Shown one piece after another: positions 1-7,868 of a stretch of 64,000 nt of DNA. Location: positions 9,983 through 73,982 of the forward strand of contig JAHHSD010000004.1 of assembly GCA_020025425.1 (NCBI GenBank), given 5' to 3'. Source of the DNA: Oscillospiraceae bacterium. Its GTDB lineage: Bacteria; Bacillota; Clostridia; Oscillospirales; Oscillospiraceae. The translations under genes and the position numbers were made by a program. Each line of letters begins with the position of its first letter. Within the stretch, counting starts at the first letter, position 1. Under the pieces are notes generated by a model that searched no databases, had not been told where the DNA came from, and was given only the letters and a program-made list of their open reading frames with translations.

Positions 1-262
1 CATCCTGCCCGTCTCCCTGCCTGGATACAAGAGCGAGGTCATCGTCCGCTTCCTCAGCGACCGGGGGGTGTATATCTCCTCCGGCTCCGCCTGCCACCGG
101 GGCAAACCCAGCCACGTCTTTGGGGCGCTGGGCCTGAATAAAAAAGTCCTGGACGGCATGCTGCGCGTCAGCTTCTCCTACGACACCACCCAGGAGGACG
201 TGGACGCCCTGGCCGAGGGCCTGGCCGCCGCCCAGAAGGAGCTGTTCACCAGTCTCTCCTGA
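1..262 (+). CDS. Cysteine desulfurase (class V aminotransferase), C-terminal end only
   Basis: The window opens inside this gene; the frame starts at base 2 and runs to TGA at 260-262, giving about 86 residues. The segment SSGSACHRG is the catalytic-cysteine loop of NifS/IscS-type PLP-dependent cysteine desulfurases, which move sulfur from cysteine to a persulfide. The preceding LPG-YKSE and following LRVSFSYDTT segments are typical of the C-terminal domain of this family. The gene lies directly upstream of the thiamine operon, so it may supply sulfur for ThiS thiocarboxylation. However, a promoter and riboswitch separate them, so the functional link is inference. The 5' part, with the PLP lysine, is outside the window. 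Confidence 0.85.
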   Translation, partial: ILPVSLPGYKSEVIVRFLSDRGVYISSGSACHRGKPSHVFGALGLNKKVLDGMLRVSFSYDTTQEDVDALAEGLAAAQKELFTSLS

Positions 263-279
263 TCGGCACTTCTGCCCTC

Positions 280-308
280 TTGTATTTCTCTTTTTATTGT
301 TGTATGAT
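280..308 (+). promoter_or_regulatory. Sigma-A type promoter of the thiamine operon
   Basis: TTGTAT (280-285), 17-base spacer, TATGAT (303-308). It lies about 25 bases upstream of the TPP aptamer, as expected for a riboswitch-led transcript. Confidence 0.6.
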
Positions 309-330
309 TGGAACAGAACATCTGAATATG

Positions 331-412
331 CCCGGGGAGCTTGCCAGACAGGCTGAGAGGAAGGTGTGCCCTTTGACCCGAAACCTGATTTGGATAATGC
401 CAACGTAGGGAT
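331..412 (+). ncRNA. TPP riboswitch (THI element)
   Basis: Conserved THI-box blocks are in order: GGGG near 334, GGCTGAGAGG at 351-360, TTGACCCG at 373-380, then ACCTGATTTGGATAATGCC followed by AACGTAGGGA (from 383). This is the thiamine pyrophosphate aptamer. It is followed at once by an intrinsic terminator, which implies control by transcription termination when TPP is bound. The downstream genes make the thiazole half of thiamine and couple the two halves, matching the ligand. Confidence 0.96.
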
Positions 413-431
413 GACTGATACCGCGCAGATT

Positions 432-470
432 GCCGGAGGCCGCCGTTTGGCAGCCTCCGGCTTTTATTTT
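432..470 (+). terminator. Riboswitch expression-platform terminator
   Basis: GCCGGAGGC (432-440) pairs with GCCTCCGGC (453-461) and is followed by TTTTATTTTT. It sits between the TPP aptamer and thiS, so it is the OFF switch of the riboswitch. Confidence 0.85.
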
Positions 471-490
471 TCCGAAAAGAGGGAATTCAC

Positions 491-685
491 ATGGTAAAAA
501 TCAACGGCGAACCCGTCCAGGCCGACGGCATGACTCTGGCCGACTATTTGACCCAGGCTCAGTACGACCTGAAGCGGGTGGCAGTGGAGCGCAACGGCGG
601 CATCGTGCCCAAGGCCCGGTATGCCGACCTGGTGCTGTCCGACGGCGACAAGCTGGAGGTGGTCAGCTTTGTGGGGGGCGGCTGA
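491..685 (+). CDS. thiS: ThiS sulfur carrier protein
   Basis: A 64-residue ubiquitin-fold sulfur carrier ending in Gly-Gly-Gly (SFVGGG). ThiF adenylates the C-terminal glycine, which becomes a thiocarboxylate and donates sulfur to the thiazole ring made by ThiG. The length and the di-glycine tail are typical of the family, and LADYLTQ and RNGGIVPK are family-like segments. AGAGGG lies a suitable distance before the ATG. It is the first gene after the TPP riboswitch, and thiF starts one base after its stop, so the two are probably translationally coupled. Confidence 0.93.
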   Translation: MVKINGEPVQADGMTLADYLTQAQYDLKRVAVERNGGIVPKARYADLVLSDGDKLEVVSFVGGG

Positions 686-686
686 G

Positions 687-1325
687 ATGGGCGTCCCCTC
701 ACAGGAGAAGATCCTGCAAACTCTGGAGGAGCGCCACAGCAAAGACCTCCAGGCCAGATTTTCCGCCGCCTCAGTGGCGGTGTGCGGCCTGGGCGGGCTG
801 GGCTCCCACATCGCCGCGGCCCTGGCCCGGGCCGGGGTCGGGCGGCTCCACCTCATCGACTTTGACCGGGTGGATCTGTCCAACCTCCACCGCCAGCAAT
901 ATTTTCTCCCCCAACTGGGGATGGAGAAGCCCCTGGCTCTGCGCCAGACCCTGGAGCAGATCAACCCTTACCTCCAGATCCGCACCGACACCGTGCGGAT
1001 CGCTCCGGACAATCTGCCCGCCCTGCTGGCTGACGACGGGATCGTCTGTGAGGCCTTCGACCGGGCGGAGGAGAAGGCCATGCTGGTCAACGGGGTGCTG
1101 GAGACCTTTCCCAAAACCTATCTGGTGGCCGCCTCCGGAATGGCGGGGCTCTACTCCGGCAACGAGATCCGCACCCGAAAAATTACAGGGCACTTCTATC
1201 TCTGCGGCGACGGACAGCACGACACGGCGGACGCCCTGGGCCTGGTGGCTCCCCGGGTGATGCTGTGCGCGGCCCATCAGGCCCACACGGTCCTGCGTAT
1301 TCTGGCGGGTGAACTGGACCCGTAA
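687..1325 (+). CDS. thiF: ThiF-family ThiS adenylyltransferase (short clostridial form)
   Basis: An E1-like enzyme that adenylates the ThiS C-terminus. The nucleotide-binding motif GLGGLGS is at residues 34-40, followed by LIDFDRVDLSNLHRQ (about 57-70), the canonical ThiF/MoeB Asp and Arg segment. The ATG at 687 is chosen because it follows the thiS stop after one base and gives a 212-residue protein, typical of the short ThiF of clostridial thiSFGH operons. The longer frame from 621 would run through thiS. The paired CxxC zinc motifs of E. coli ThiF are not present. Neighbours thiS and thiG confirm the role in thiazole sulfur transfer. Confidence 0.92.
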   Translation: MGVPSQEKILQTLEERHSKDLQARFSAASVAVCGLGGLGSHIAAALARAGVGRLHLIDFDRVDLSNLHRQQYFLPQLGMEKPLALRQTLEQINPYLQIRTDTVRIAPDNLPALLADDGIVCEAFDRAEEKAMLVNGVLETFPKTYLVAASGMAGLYSGNEIRTRKITGHFYLCGDGQHDTADALGLVAPRVMLCAAHQAHTVLRILAGELDP

Positions 1326-1347
1326 CTTTTGAAAAGAAGGTATTTTT

Positions 1348-2118
1348 ATGGAAAACGACAAGCTCATCATCGGCGGGCATGAATTTCACTCCCGCTTCAT
1401 TCTCGGCTCCGGCAAGTACTCCCTCAAGCTCATCGAGGCCGCTGTCCGGGACGCCGGGGCAGAGATCATCACCCTGGCCGTCCGCCGGGCCAACACCAAG
1501 GAGCAGGAGAACATTTTGGACTACATCCCCAAAAATGTCACCCTTCTGCCCAACACCTCCGGAGCCCGAAACGCCGAGGAGGCCGTCCGCATCGCCCGTC
1601 TGGCCCGGGAGCTGGGCTGCGGCGACTTTGTAAAAATCGAGATCATGCGGGACACCAAGTATCTCCTGCCCGACAACGCCGAGACCATCAAGGCCACCGA
1701 GATCCTGGCCAAGGAGGGCTTTGTGGTCATGCCCTACATGTACCCCGACCTGAACACGGCCCGGGACCTGGTCAGCGCCGGCGCCGCCGCCGTCATGCCC
1801 CTGGCCGCCCCCATCGGCTCCAACAAGGGCCTGGCCACCCGGGACTTCATCCAGATCCTCATTCACGAGATCGACCTGCCCATTATTGTGGACGCCGGGA
1901 TCGGCCGTCCTTCCCAGGCCTGCGAGGCCATGGAGATGGGCGCGGCGGCCATCATGGCCAACACCGCCCTGGCCACAGCCGGGGACCTGCCCCTGATGGC
2001 CCAGGCCTTCCGCCAGGCCATCGAGGCCGGCCGAAAGGCTTATCTCTCCGGTCTGGGCCGGGTGCTGGTCCGGGGCGCAGACGCCTCCGATCCCCTCACC
2101 GGCTTCCTGCGGGACTGA
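1348..2118 (+). CDS. thiG: Thiazole synthase ThiG
   Basis: A 256-residue TIM-barrel enzyme that condenses deoxyxylulose 5-phosphate, dehydroglycine and sulfur from ThiS thiocarboxylate into the thiazole phosphate of thiamine. SRFILGSGKY at the N-terminus is a family signature. Lys96, in FVKIEIM, fits the Schiff-base lysine. VDAGIGRPSQA and MGAAAIMANTA form the phosphate-binding end. A good AGAAGG Shine-Dalgarno precedes the ATG. It lies between thiF and thiH as in other anaerobes, where ThiH rather than ThiO provides dehydroglycine. Confidence 0.97.
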   Translation: MENDKLIIGGHEFHSRFILGSGKYSLKLIEAAVRDAGAEIITLAVRRANTKEQENILDYIPKNVTLLPNTSGARNAEEAVRIARLARELGCGDFVKIEIMRDTKYLLPDNAETIKATEILAKEGFVVMPYMYPDLNTARDLVSAGAAAVMPLAAPIGSNKGLATRDFIQILIHEIDLPIIVDAGIGRPSQACEAMEMGAAAIMANTALATAGDLPLMAQAFRQAIEAGRKAYLSGLGRVLVRGADASDPLTGFLRD

Positions 2119-2130
2119 GGGGGCAGACAG

Positions 2131-3384
2131 ATGGAAAACCAGTTTCTGATCGACTCTGAATTTCTCTCCCCCGAGGCGCTGGCAAAAAAGCACCGCCTGG
2201 AGACCGACTCCTCCGCCCGCACCGACCACATGGCCTACATGCCCGGCATGGAGCAGATCAGCTCCGACGTCATGGACAAGGTCATGGGCCAGATGAACGC
2301 CTACGATCCCGACGCCTACACCGCCCAGGACGTGGCCGCCGCCCTCCAGCATGAGCACTGCTCCGTGGAGGACTTCAAGGCTCTCCTCTCCCCCGCCGCC
2401 CAGCCCTTCCTGGAGCAGATGGCCCAGAAGGCCCGGATGGAGACCCGGAAGCACTTTGGCAACACGGTCTACCTCTTTACCCCCCTGTATATCGCCAACT
2501 ACTGTGAAAACTACTGTGTCTACTGCGGCTTCAACTGCTACAACCACATCAAGCGCATGAAGCTGAACATGGAGCAGATCGAGCACGAGATGAAGGTCAT
2601 CGCCGACTCGGGCATGGAGGAGATCCTGATGCTCACCGGCGAGAGCCGGGGAATGAGCAGCGTGGAGTACATCGGCGAGGCCTGCAAGCTGGCCCGGAAG
2701 TACTTCAAAAACGTGGGCCTGGAGATCTACCCCGTCAACACCGATGAGTACCGCTACCTCCACCAGTGCGGTGCCGACTACGTCACCGTATTCCAGGAGA
2801 CCTACGACACGGTCAAGTATGAGACCCTCCACCTCATGGGCCACAAGCGGGTGTGGCCCTACCGCTTCGAGGCCCAGGAGCGGGCCCTGATGGGCGGCAT
2901 GCGGGGGGTGGCCTTCTCCGCCCTGCTGGGCCTGTCCGACTTCCGGAAGGACGCCCTGGCCACCGGACTGCACGCCTACTACCTCCAGCGCAAGTACCCC
3001 CAGGCGGAGATCTCCCTGTCCTGCCCCCGTCTGCGCCCCATCATCAACAACGACAAGATCAACCCCCTGGACGTCCACGAGACCCAGCTGTGTCAGATCA
3101 TCTGCGCCTATCGGATCTTCCTGCCCTTCGCCGGGATCACCGTCTCCTCCCGGGAGAGCGCCCATTTCCGGGACGGCATCGTGAAGATCGCCGCCACCAA
3201 GGTGTCTGCGGGCGTGTCCACCGGCATCGGGGACCACGAGAGCAAGTACACCGGCCAGGAGAACGGCGAGCCGGAGGGGGACGAGCAGTTTGAGATCGAG
3301 GACGCCCGCAGCTTCCAGACCATGTACCAAGACATCTCCGCCGAGGGACTTCAGCCCGTCCTGAATGACTACCTCTATGTCTGA
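2131..3384 (+). CDS. thiH: 2-iminoacetate synthase ThiH (radical SAM tyrosine lyase)
   Basis: A 417-residue radical SAM enzyme that cleaves tyrosine to dehydroglycine and p-cresol, feeding ThiG. The 4Fe-4S/SAM motif Cx3Cx2C is Cys125, Cys129 and Cys132 (CENYCVYC). The region TGESRGMSSVEYI and the C-terminal BATS-like part are typical of ThiH. It starts 12 bases after thiG. Its 3' end overlaps tenI by 20 bases in another frame. Use of an oxygen-sensitive ThiH fits an anaerobe. Confidence 0.96.
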   Translation: MENQFLIDSEFLSPEALAKKHRLETDSSARTDHMAYMPGMEQISSDVMDKVMGQMNAYDPDAYTAQDVAAALQHEHCSVEDFKALLSPAAQPFLEQMAQKARMETRKHFGNTVYLFTPLYIANYCENYCVYCGFNCYNHIKRMKLNMEQIEHEMKVIADSGMEEILMLTGESRGMSSVEYIGEACKLARKYFKNVGLEIYPVNTDEYRYLHQCGADYVTVFQETYDTVKYETLHLMGHKRVWPYRFEAQERALMGGMRGVAFSALLGLSDFRKDALATGLHAYYLQRKYPQAEISLSCPRLRPIINNDKINPLDVHETQLCQIICAYRIFLPFAGITVSSRESAHFRDGIVKIAATKVSAGVSTGIGDHESKYTGQENGEPEGDEQFEIEDARSFQTMYQDISAEGLQPVLNDYLYV

Positions 3385-3991
3385 GCTGCTGTGTGTCACC
3401 AACCGCGCCCTGTGCCGGGAGGATTTTCTGGTCCGTCTGGAGCGGATCTGTCAGGCCCGCCCGGCCGGGATCGTTCTGCGGGAGAAGGATCTGAGCCCGG
3501 GGGCGTATGAGACCCTGGCCCGGTCCGTGCTGGAGCTGTGCGGCCGATATCAGGTCCCCTGCATCCTCCACAGCTTTGTGGAAACCGCCCTCCGGCTGGA
3601 CGCCCGGGCCATCCACCTGCCGCTGCCCCGCCTGTGGGCCATGACAGCGGAGGAAAAAAGCCGGTTTTCCGTCCTGGGCGCCTCCTGCCACAGCGTGGAG
3701 GACGCCCGGGAGGCCCAGGCCCTGGGCTGCACCTATATCACCGCCGGCCACGTCTTTGACACCGATTGCAAAAAGGGCCTGCCCGGCCGGGGTCTGGACT
3801 TTTTGCAGGCGGTCTGCGGCGTGGTCACCATCCCGGTGTACGCCATCGGCGGCATCGGACCGGACAACTTCCCGTCGGTGCTGGCCGCCGGGGCGGCGGG
3901 GGGCTGCGCCATGAGCGGGCCCATGGTCTGCCAGGACCCGGCCGCCTACCTTGAAGCCTTTGAGAAAGCGGGGGATTCCCATGAAATTTGA
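3365..3991 (+). CDS. tenI: TenI-type thiazole tautomerase
   Basis: A 208-residue paralogue of ThiE. TenI aromatises the ThiG product to the carboxythiazole tautomer used by ThiE. The segment GHVFDTDCKKGLPGRG closely matches the Bacillus subtilis TenI segment that carries the catalytic histidine, here His129. Residues needed by ThiE for the pyrophosphate substrate, such as the NDD seen in the next gene, are missing (ILHSF instead). The ATG at 3365 lies within the thiH 3' end; the ATG at 3377 is an alternative, and neither has a strong Shine-Dalgarno, so translational coupling to thiH is likely. The gene overlaps thiE by 11 bases. Confidence 0.85.
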   Translation: MTTSMSELLCVTNRALCREDFLVRLERICQARPAGIVLREKDLSPGAYETLARSVLELCGRYQVPCILHSFVETALRLDARAIHLPLPRLWAMTAEEKSRFSVLGASCHSVEDAREAQALGCTYITAGHVFDTDCKKGLPGRGLDFLQAVCGVVTIPVYAIGGIGPDNFPSVLAAGAAGGCAMSGPMVCQDPAAYLEAFEKAGDSHEI

Positions 3992-4622
3992 CCGAAAGCA
4001 GCTGCTTCTGTACGCGGTCACCGACCGGACCTGGACGGGCCGCCAGAGCCTGTCCCAGCAGGTGGAGTGCGCCCTCCGGGGCGGCGTCACCTGTGTCCAG
4101 CTGCGGGAAAAGGAGCTGGAGCGGGAGGCCCTGCTCCGGGAGGCCCGGGTCATCCAGGACCTGTGCCGCCGGTATCAGGTCCCGCTCATCATCAACGACG
4201 ACTGGGAGCTGGCCCTGGAGCTGGGGGCGGACGGCGTCCATGTGGGCCAGGAGGACGACGCAGTCTCCCGGATCCGGGCCGCGGCCGGCCCAGACTTCAT
4301 CATTGGGGCCACCGCCAAGACGGTGGACCAGGCCCGTGCCGCCCAGGCGGCCGGGGCCGACTACCTGGGCGTGGGGGCCGTGTTCCCCTCGCCCACCAAG
4401 CCGGGGGCCCTGCGGATCACCACCCAGCAGCTGCGGATGATCTGCGGCTGCGTGGAGATCCCCGCGGTGGCCATCGGCGGGATTTCCCGGGAAAATGCCC
4501 GGGAGCTGGCCGGGGGCGGGATGTTCGGCCTGGCCGTGGTATCTGCTCTCTTTGCCGCCCCGGACATCACCGCTGCGGCCCAAACCCTGCGGGAGATTTC
4601 CCGCTCCCTGGTGGAGCAATAA
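3981..4622 (+). CDS. thiE: Thiamine phosphate synthase ThiE
   Basis: A 213-residue TIM-barrel enzyme that joins HMP pyrophosphate and thiazole phosphate to thiamine phosphate. It contains LYAVTDR, QLREKEL (residues 40-46), LIINDDWELALELGADGVH with the metal-binding Asp region (69-87) and a C-terminal VAIGGIS phosphate loop. The ATG at 3981 is preferred over the TTG at 3951, because the protein then starts where the family does and GGGG lies upstream. It overlaps tenI by 11 bases. With tenI it forms an adjacent pair of homologous barrels, one tautomerase and one synthase. Confidence 0.94.
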   Translation: MKFDRKQLLLYAVTDRTWTGRQSLSQQVECALRGGVTCVQLREKELEREALLREARVIQDLCRRYQVPLIINDDWELALELGADGVHVGQEDDAVSRIRAAAGPDFIIGATAKTVDQARAAQAAGADYLGVGAVFPSPTKPGALRITTQQLRMICGCVEIPAVAIGGISRENARELAGGGMFGLAVVSALFAAPDITAAAQTLREISRSLVEQ

Positions 4623-4702
4623 GGCTCCGCCGGCGGCCGATTGGGGGCACCACCTTCGGTCGCCTAACAAAAGCTGTGCACCATCTCAAGGAGGATGATC
4701 AA

Positions 4703-5506
4703 ATGAGAACTGCATTGACAATCGCTGGAAGTGACTCCAGCGGAGGCGCCGGCATCCAGGCAGATCTGAAAACGATGACCATGAACGGCGTATTCGCCAT
4801 GAGCGCCATCACTGCTCTGACTGCCCAGAACACCACCGGCGTGACCGGGATCATGGAAGTGACCCCCGAATTTTTGAAGGAACAGATCGACTGCGTCTTT
4901 ACCGACATCCGCCCCGACGCGGTGAAGATCGGCATGGTGGCCTCCGCCCCCCTGATCGAGACCATCGGGGAGCGGCTTCGCTTCTACCGGGCGGAGCACA
5001 TCGTGGTGGACCCTGTAATGGTGGCCACCAGCGGGGCCCGGCTCATTGACGAGGACGCGGTAACCACCCTGAAGGGGGAGCTGCTGCCCCTGGCCGCCGT
5101 CATCACCCCCAATATCCCCGAGGCCGAGGTGCTGTCCGGTCTGGCCATCCGCTCCGCCGACGACATGGCGGCCGCCGCCAAGACCATCTGGGAGTCCTAC
5201 GGCTGCGCCGTCCTGTGCAAGGGGGGGCACAGCCTGAACGACGCCAACGACCTGCTCTACGCCGACGGTACGGCCACCTGGTTCCGGGGCAAGCGGATCA
5301 ATAACCCCAACACCCACGGCACCGGCTGCACCCTGTCCAGCGCCATCGCCGCCAACCTGGCCAAGGGCTTTGATCTGACTGAATCCATCGGCCTGGCCAA
5401 GGAGTACATCTCCGGGGCCCTTGGTGCCATGCTGGATCTGGGGGCGGGCAGCGGACCCATGGCCCATAACTTCAATCTGACCGGGCCCTTTTCCCGGGAA
5501 AAATAA
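4703..5506 (+). CDS. thiD: Hydroxymethylpyrimidine (phosphate) kinase ThiD
   Basis: A 267-residue ribokinase-fold kinase that phosphorylates HMP-P to HMP-PP for ThiE. The N-terminal TIAGSDSSGGAGIQAD signature, VDPVMVATSG, and the C-terminal anion-hole motif HGTGCTLSSAIAA are all present. AAGGAGGATGATCAA precedes the ATG at 4703; the reading frame is open for another 600 bases upstream, but that part is antisense-like shadow. No thiC is present in this operon, so the pyrimidine half must come from another locus or from salvage. Confidence 0.95.
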   Translation: MRTALTIAGSDSSGGAGIQADLKTMTMNGVFAMSAITALTAQNTTGVTGIMEVTPEFLKEQIDCVFTDIRPDAVKIGMVASAPLIETIGERLRFYRAEHIVVDPVMVATSGARLIDEDAVTTLKGELLPLAAVITPNIPEAEVLSGLAIRSADDMAAAAKTIWESYGCAVLCKGGHSLNDANDLLYADGTATWFRGKRINNPNTHGTGCTLSSAIAANLAKGFDLTESIGLAKEYISGALGAMLDLGAGSGPMAHNFNLTGPFSREK

Positions 5507-5544
5507 CCATCTTCGTCAATATGCACAATATTTTTCCCAATCCC

Positions 5545-5573
5545 TTGACTTTCTCATTCAATCTGTGTACACT
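5545..5573 (+). promoter_or_regulatory. Sigma-A type promoter upstream of the SLH-domain protein
   Basis: TTGACT (5545-5550), 17-base spacer, TACACT (5568-5573). It starts a leader of about 240 bases before the ATG at 5821. Confidence 0.55.
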
Positions 5574-5636
5574 TGGTCCATCATTAAATCTTCTTTCATA
5601 ATTGTATGTAGCTTCTTCGCATAGCAGCGTCACAAA

Positions 5637-5688
5637 GCCCAGTAAAATAAAAGAATCCCCCTTGGGTTCTTGTTTTGCTGGGTTTTTT
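5637..5688 (+). terminator. Long leader hairpin with U-tract (attenuator-like)
   Basis: The outer arms CCCAG (5638-5642) and CTGGG (5678-5682) enclose further AU-rich and CCC/GGG pairing, followed by TTTTTT (5683-5688). It lies between the promoter at 5545 and the gene at 5821, so it could attenuate that transcript. It could also simply end upstream transcription from thiD. The 5507-5820 gap holds no convincing gene. Confidence 0.5.
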
Positions 5689-5820
5689 AAATTGCGTTCT
5701 TTCCGGCCTGGTTCAATATGTGCCATGACCACCGGAACAAGCAATAAGGAGGTGTACACCATATCATAAAGCGATGGCAATAACCCTGATCCATCTGACT
5801 ATGAAGAGGAGATGTAATCT

Positions 5821-7770
5821 ATGAGAAAAAAGACTTGTGCGCTTTTCCTGGCCCTCGCCATTATGGCGTCCTTCATCCTGCCTGTCAGCGCCGCTGACGC
5901 CGTGCAGGAGGCCGTGTACCTGGGTGTCGAGAACTACGGCACCGTCACCAAGGATGAGAAACCCAATTTCCAGCATAAATTCAGCCTCAACGATAAGGTT
6001 GAGCACTTTCTCGTAGCAAGCGACGACGCTTTTACCCTCCAGAACAAGCTCCAGGAGGGCTATATCTATGACATCACCCTCCAGGACGGCAAGGTAGTCG
6101 ATCTGACCCTGAAAAACGGCGATCAGGCCGGCCCGGTCACCGCCGTCTCCAAGACCTCCCTTGGCGTAGCGGGCAAGGACTATCCTCTGGCTGAGAATGT
6201 CACCGTCCGCCGCATCACCACCAAGGCCGGCGGGGCCCAGGTGGAGAACGCCGCCCTGGCCGATGTGAAGATGGGCGACACTGTCCGGGTGTTCCTGAAC
6301 AAGGACGGGCAGATCGACCGCATCTATCTGGCCTTTGTGGCAAAGGAGTACTCCGCCCCTGTGAAGGGTGTACCCGGCCAAAAGACCCTGAAAAACTTCC
6401 TGGCCACCGCCATGGAGCCTGTGGGCCAGGCCCTGTACGTCTTTGGCGGCACCTGGGACTGGCAGGACGAGGCCTCCTCTCCCCAGTCCACCACCATCGG
6501 CCTGGCTCAGTCCTGGCTGGACTTCTTCCAGAGCCACGACGCCAGCTATACCTATAAGTACAGCGACGATCCCAGCGCCAGCTACTACCCCCACCAGGGC
6601 TGGAACCAGTACTACTATGCCGGTATTGACTGCTCCGCCTATGTGGCCTGGGCCACCTACAACATGATGAACACCGTCAGCGGCGGCGAGGGCTATGTGG
6701 GCAGTTCCACCAAGATGGCCCAGCGCTTTGCGGATACCATGAAGTGGGGCACCATCGACTACGGCACCCCCGTCAACGACGAGGAGGGCCACCGGACCTT
6801 TGATCACTCCAGCTTCCGTGTGGGCGATGTGTTCAGCATGAACGGCCACGTCTGGATCTGCCTGGGCGCCTGCTCTGACGGCAGCCTGGTCATCCTCCAC
6901 TCCACCCCCTCCGACAGTAAGGTCGGCGCCCCCGGCGGCGGCGTGCAGATCAGCGGCGTAGGCGCCAGCCAGAACTGCGAGGCCTACCGCCTGGCCAACT
7001 ACTACATGAGCAAGTACTATCCCGCCTGGAGCGAGCGCTACAACGCCGTGTGCAAGGACTATGCCGACTACACCACCGTGCGGGGCGACGTCGCCGGCCG
7101 GTTCAGCTGGGATCTGACCAAGACCCTCACCGACCCCGACGGCTACGCCAAGATGACCCCCGCTCAGATTCTGGCCGATCTGTTCGGCGAGCCCGATCCC
7201 AATGTGGTGGAGCAGGGTCTCCCCTTCCAGGATGTGCAGCAGAGCGACTGGTACTTCAAGGCGGTGGACAGCGTCTATCGCAAGAACGTCATGTCCGGTG
7301 TGTCCGCCACCCAGTTTGCCCCCGGAGCCCAGATGCGCCGGGCCGAGCTGGCTCAGATCCTGTACAACCAGGCCGGCAAGCCCGCCGTGGAGCCTGACGC
7401 CGCTCTGGCCGATGTGCCCGCTGACGCCTGGTACGCCGGCGCCATCAATTGGGCCCGCCAGCAGGGCCTGATGTCCGGCACATCCCCCGACCACATGGCC
7501 CCCGAAACCCTGCTGACCCGTCAGCAGATGGCCGTGATCCTCTATCAGTACGCCCAGAAGCAGGGCATCGACGCCAGCCAGCGCGGGGATCTGTCCTCCT
7601 TCCAGGACGTGGATCAGGTGGCCGATTGGGCCTCTGAGGCCATGCAGTGGGCCGTAGGCGCCAAGCTGATCGCCGGCCGCGGCAGCGGCACTCTGGCCCC
7701 CAACGGCATCGTCACCCGTGCCGAGGTCGCCCAGGTCATCGTCAATCTGTGGGCCATCAGCAAGGTTTAA
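5821..7770 (+). CDS. Exported NlpC/P60-like protein with three SLH domains
   Basis: A 649-residue secreted cell-surface protein. Residues 1-24 form a signal peptide (basic start, hydrophobic core, VSAADA cleavage region). Residues about 30-180 are an uncharacterised N-terminal region. Residues about 195-400 resemble an NlpC/P60 cysteine-peptidase fold: GIDCSAYVAW gives a candidate catalytic Cys near 271 and NGHVWICLG a candidate His near 343. This may cut peptidoglycan peptides or may be degenerate. Three SLH domains (about 467-525, 528-585 and 591-648; FQDV-W, ALADVP-W, FQDV-DW) anchor it to the wall polymer. AGAGGAG precedes the ATG. The gene is alone between a leader hairpin and a strong terminator. 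The exact substrate is unknown. Confidence 0.85.
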   Translation: MRKKTCALFLALAIMASFILPVSAADAVQEAVYLGVENYGTVTKDEKPNFQHKFSLNDKVEHFLVASDDAFTLQNKLQEGYIYDITLQDGKVVDLTLKNGDQAGPVTAVSKTSLGVAGKDYPLAENVTVRRITTKAGGAQVENAALADVKMGDTVRVFLNKDGQIDRIYLAFVAKEYSAPVKGVPGQKTLKNFLATAMEPVGQALYVFGGTWDWQDEASSPQSTTIGLAQSWLDFFQSHDASYTYKYSDDPSASYYPHQGWNQYYYAGIDCSAYVAWATYNMMNTVSGGEGYVGSSTKMAQRFADTMKWGTIDYGTPVNDEEGHRTFDHSSFRVGDVFSMNGHVWICLGACSDGSLVILHSTPSDSKVGAPGGGVQISGVGASQNCEAYRLANYYMSKYYPAWSERYNAVCKDYADYTTVRGDVAGRFSWDLTKTLTDPDGYAKMTPAQILADLFGEPDPNVVEQGLPFQDVQQSDWYFKAVDSVYRKNVMSGVSATQFAPGAQMRRAELAQILYNQAGKPAVEPDAALADVPADAWYAGAINWARQQGLMSGTSPDHMAPETLLTRQQMAVILYQYAQKQGIDASQRGDLSSFQDVDQVADWASEAMQWAVGAKLIAGRGSGTLAPNGIVTRAEVAQVIVNLWAISKV

Positions 7771-7794
7771 AAGACCGAGTTTCCCCTATAAACA

Positions 7795-7830
7795 AACCAG
7801 GCGGACCGATTTACGGTCCGCCTGGTTTTT
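7795..7830 (+). terminator. Intrinsic terminator after the SLH protein
   Basis: AACCAGGCGGACCG (7795-7808), 5-base loop, then the perfect complement (7814-7827), followed by TTT. It separates this gene from the convergent transporter operon. Confidence 0.9.
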
Positions 7831-7868
7831 CATTGTATTCTTTTGGGGAAACAGGGGGGTGCTGTCGC

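Noticed and set aside
1183..3402. A 739-codon minus-strand frame opposite thiF, thiG and thiH
   Set aside because: Antisense shadow of three well-supported thiamine genes.
5580..5690. Possible cyclic di-GMP-I riboswitch before the SLH protein
   Set aside because: A CACAAAGCC stretch recalls part of the aptamer, but the other conserved blocks are missing.
5472..5780. Minus-strand frame of 102 codons in the gap before the SLH gene
   Set aside because: No ribosome site or recognisable family; it overlaps the promoter and the long hairpin.
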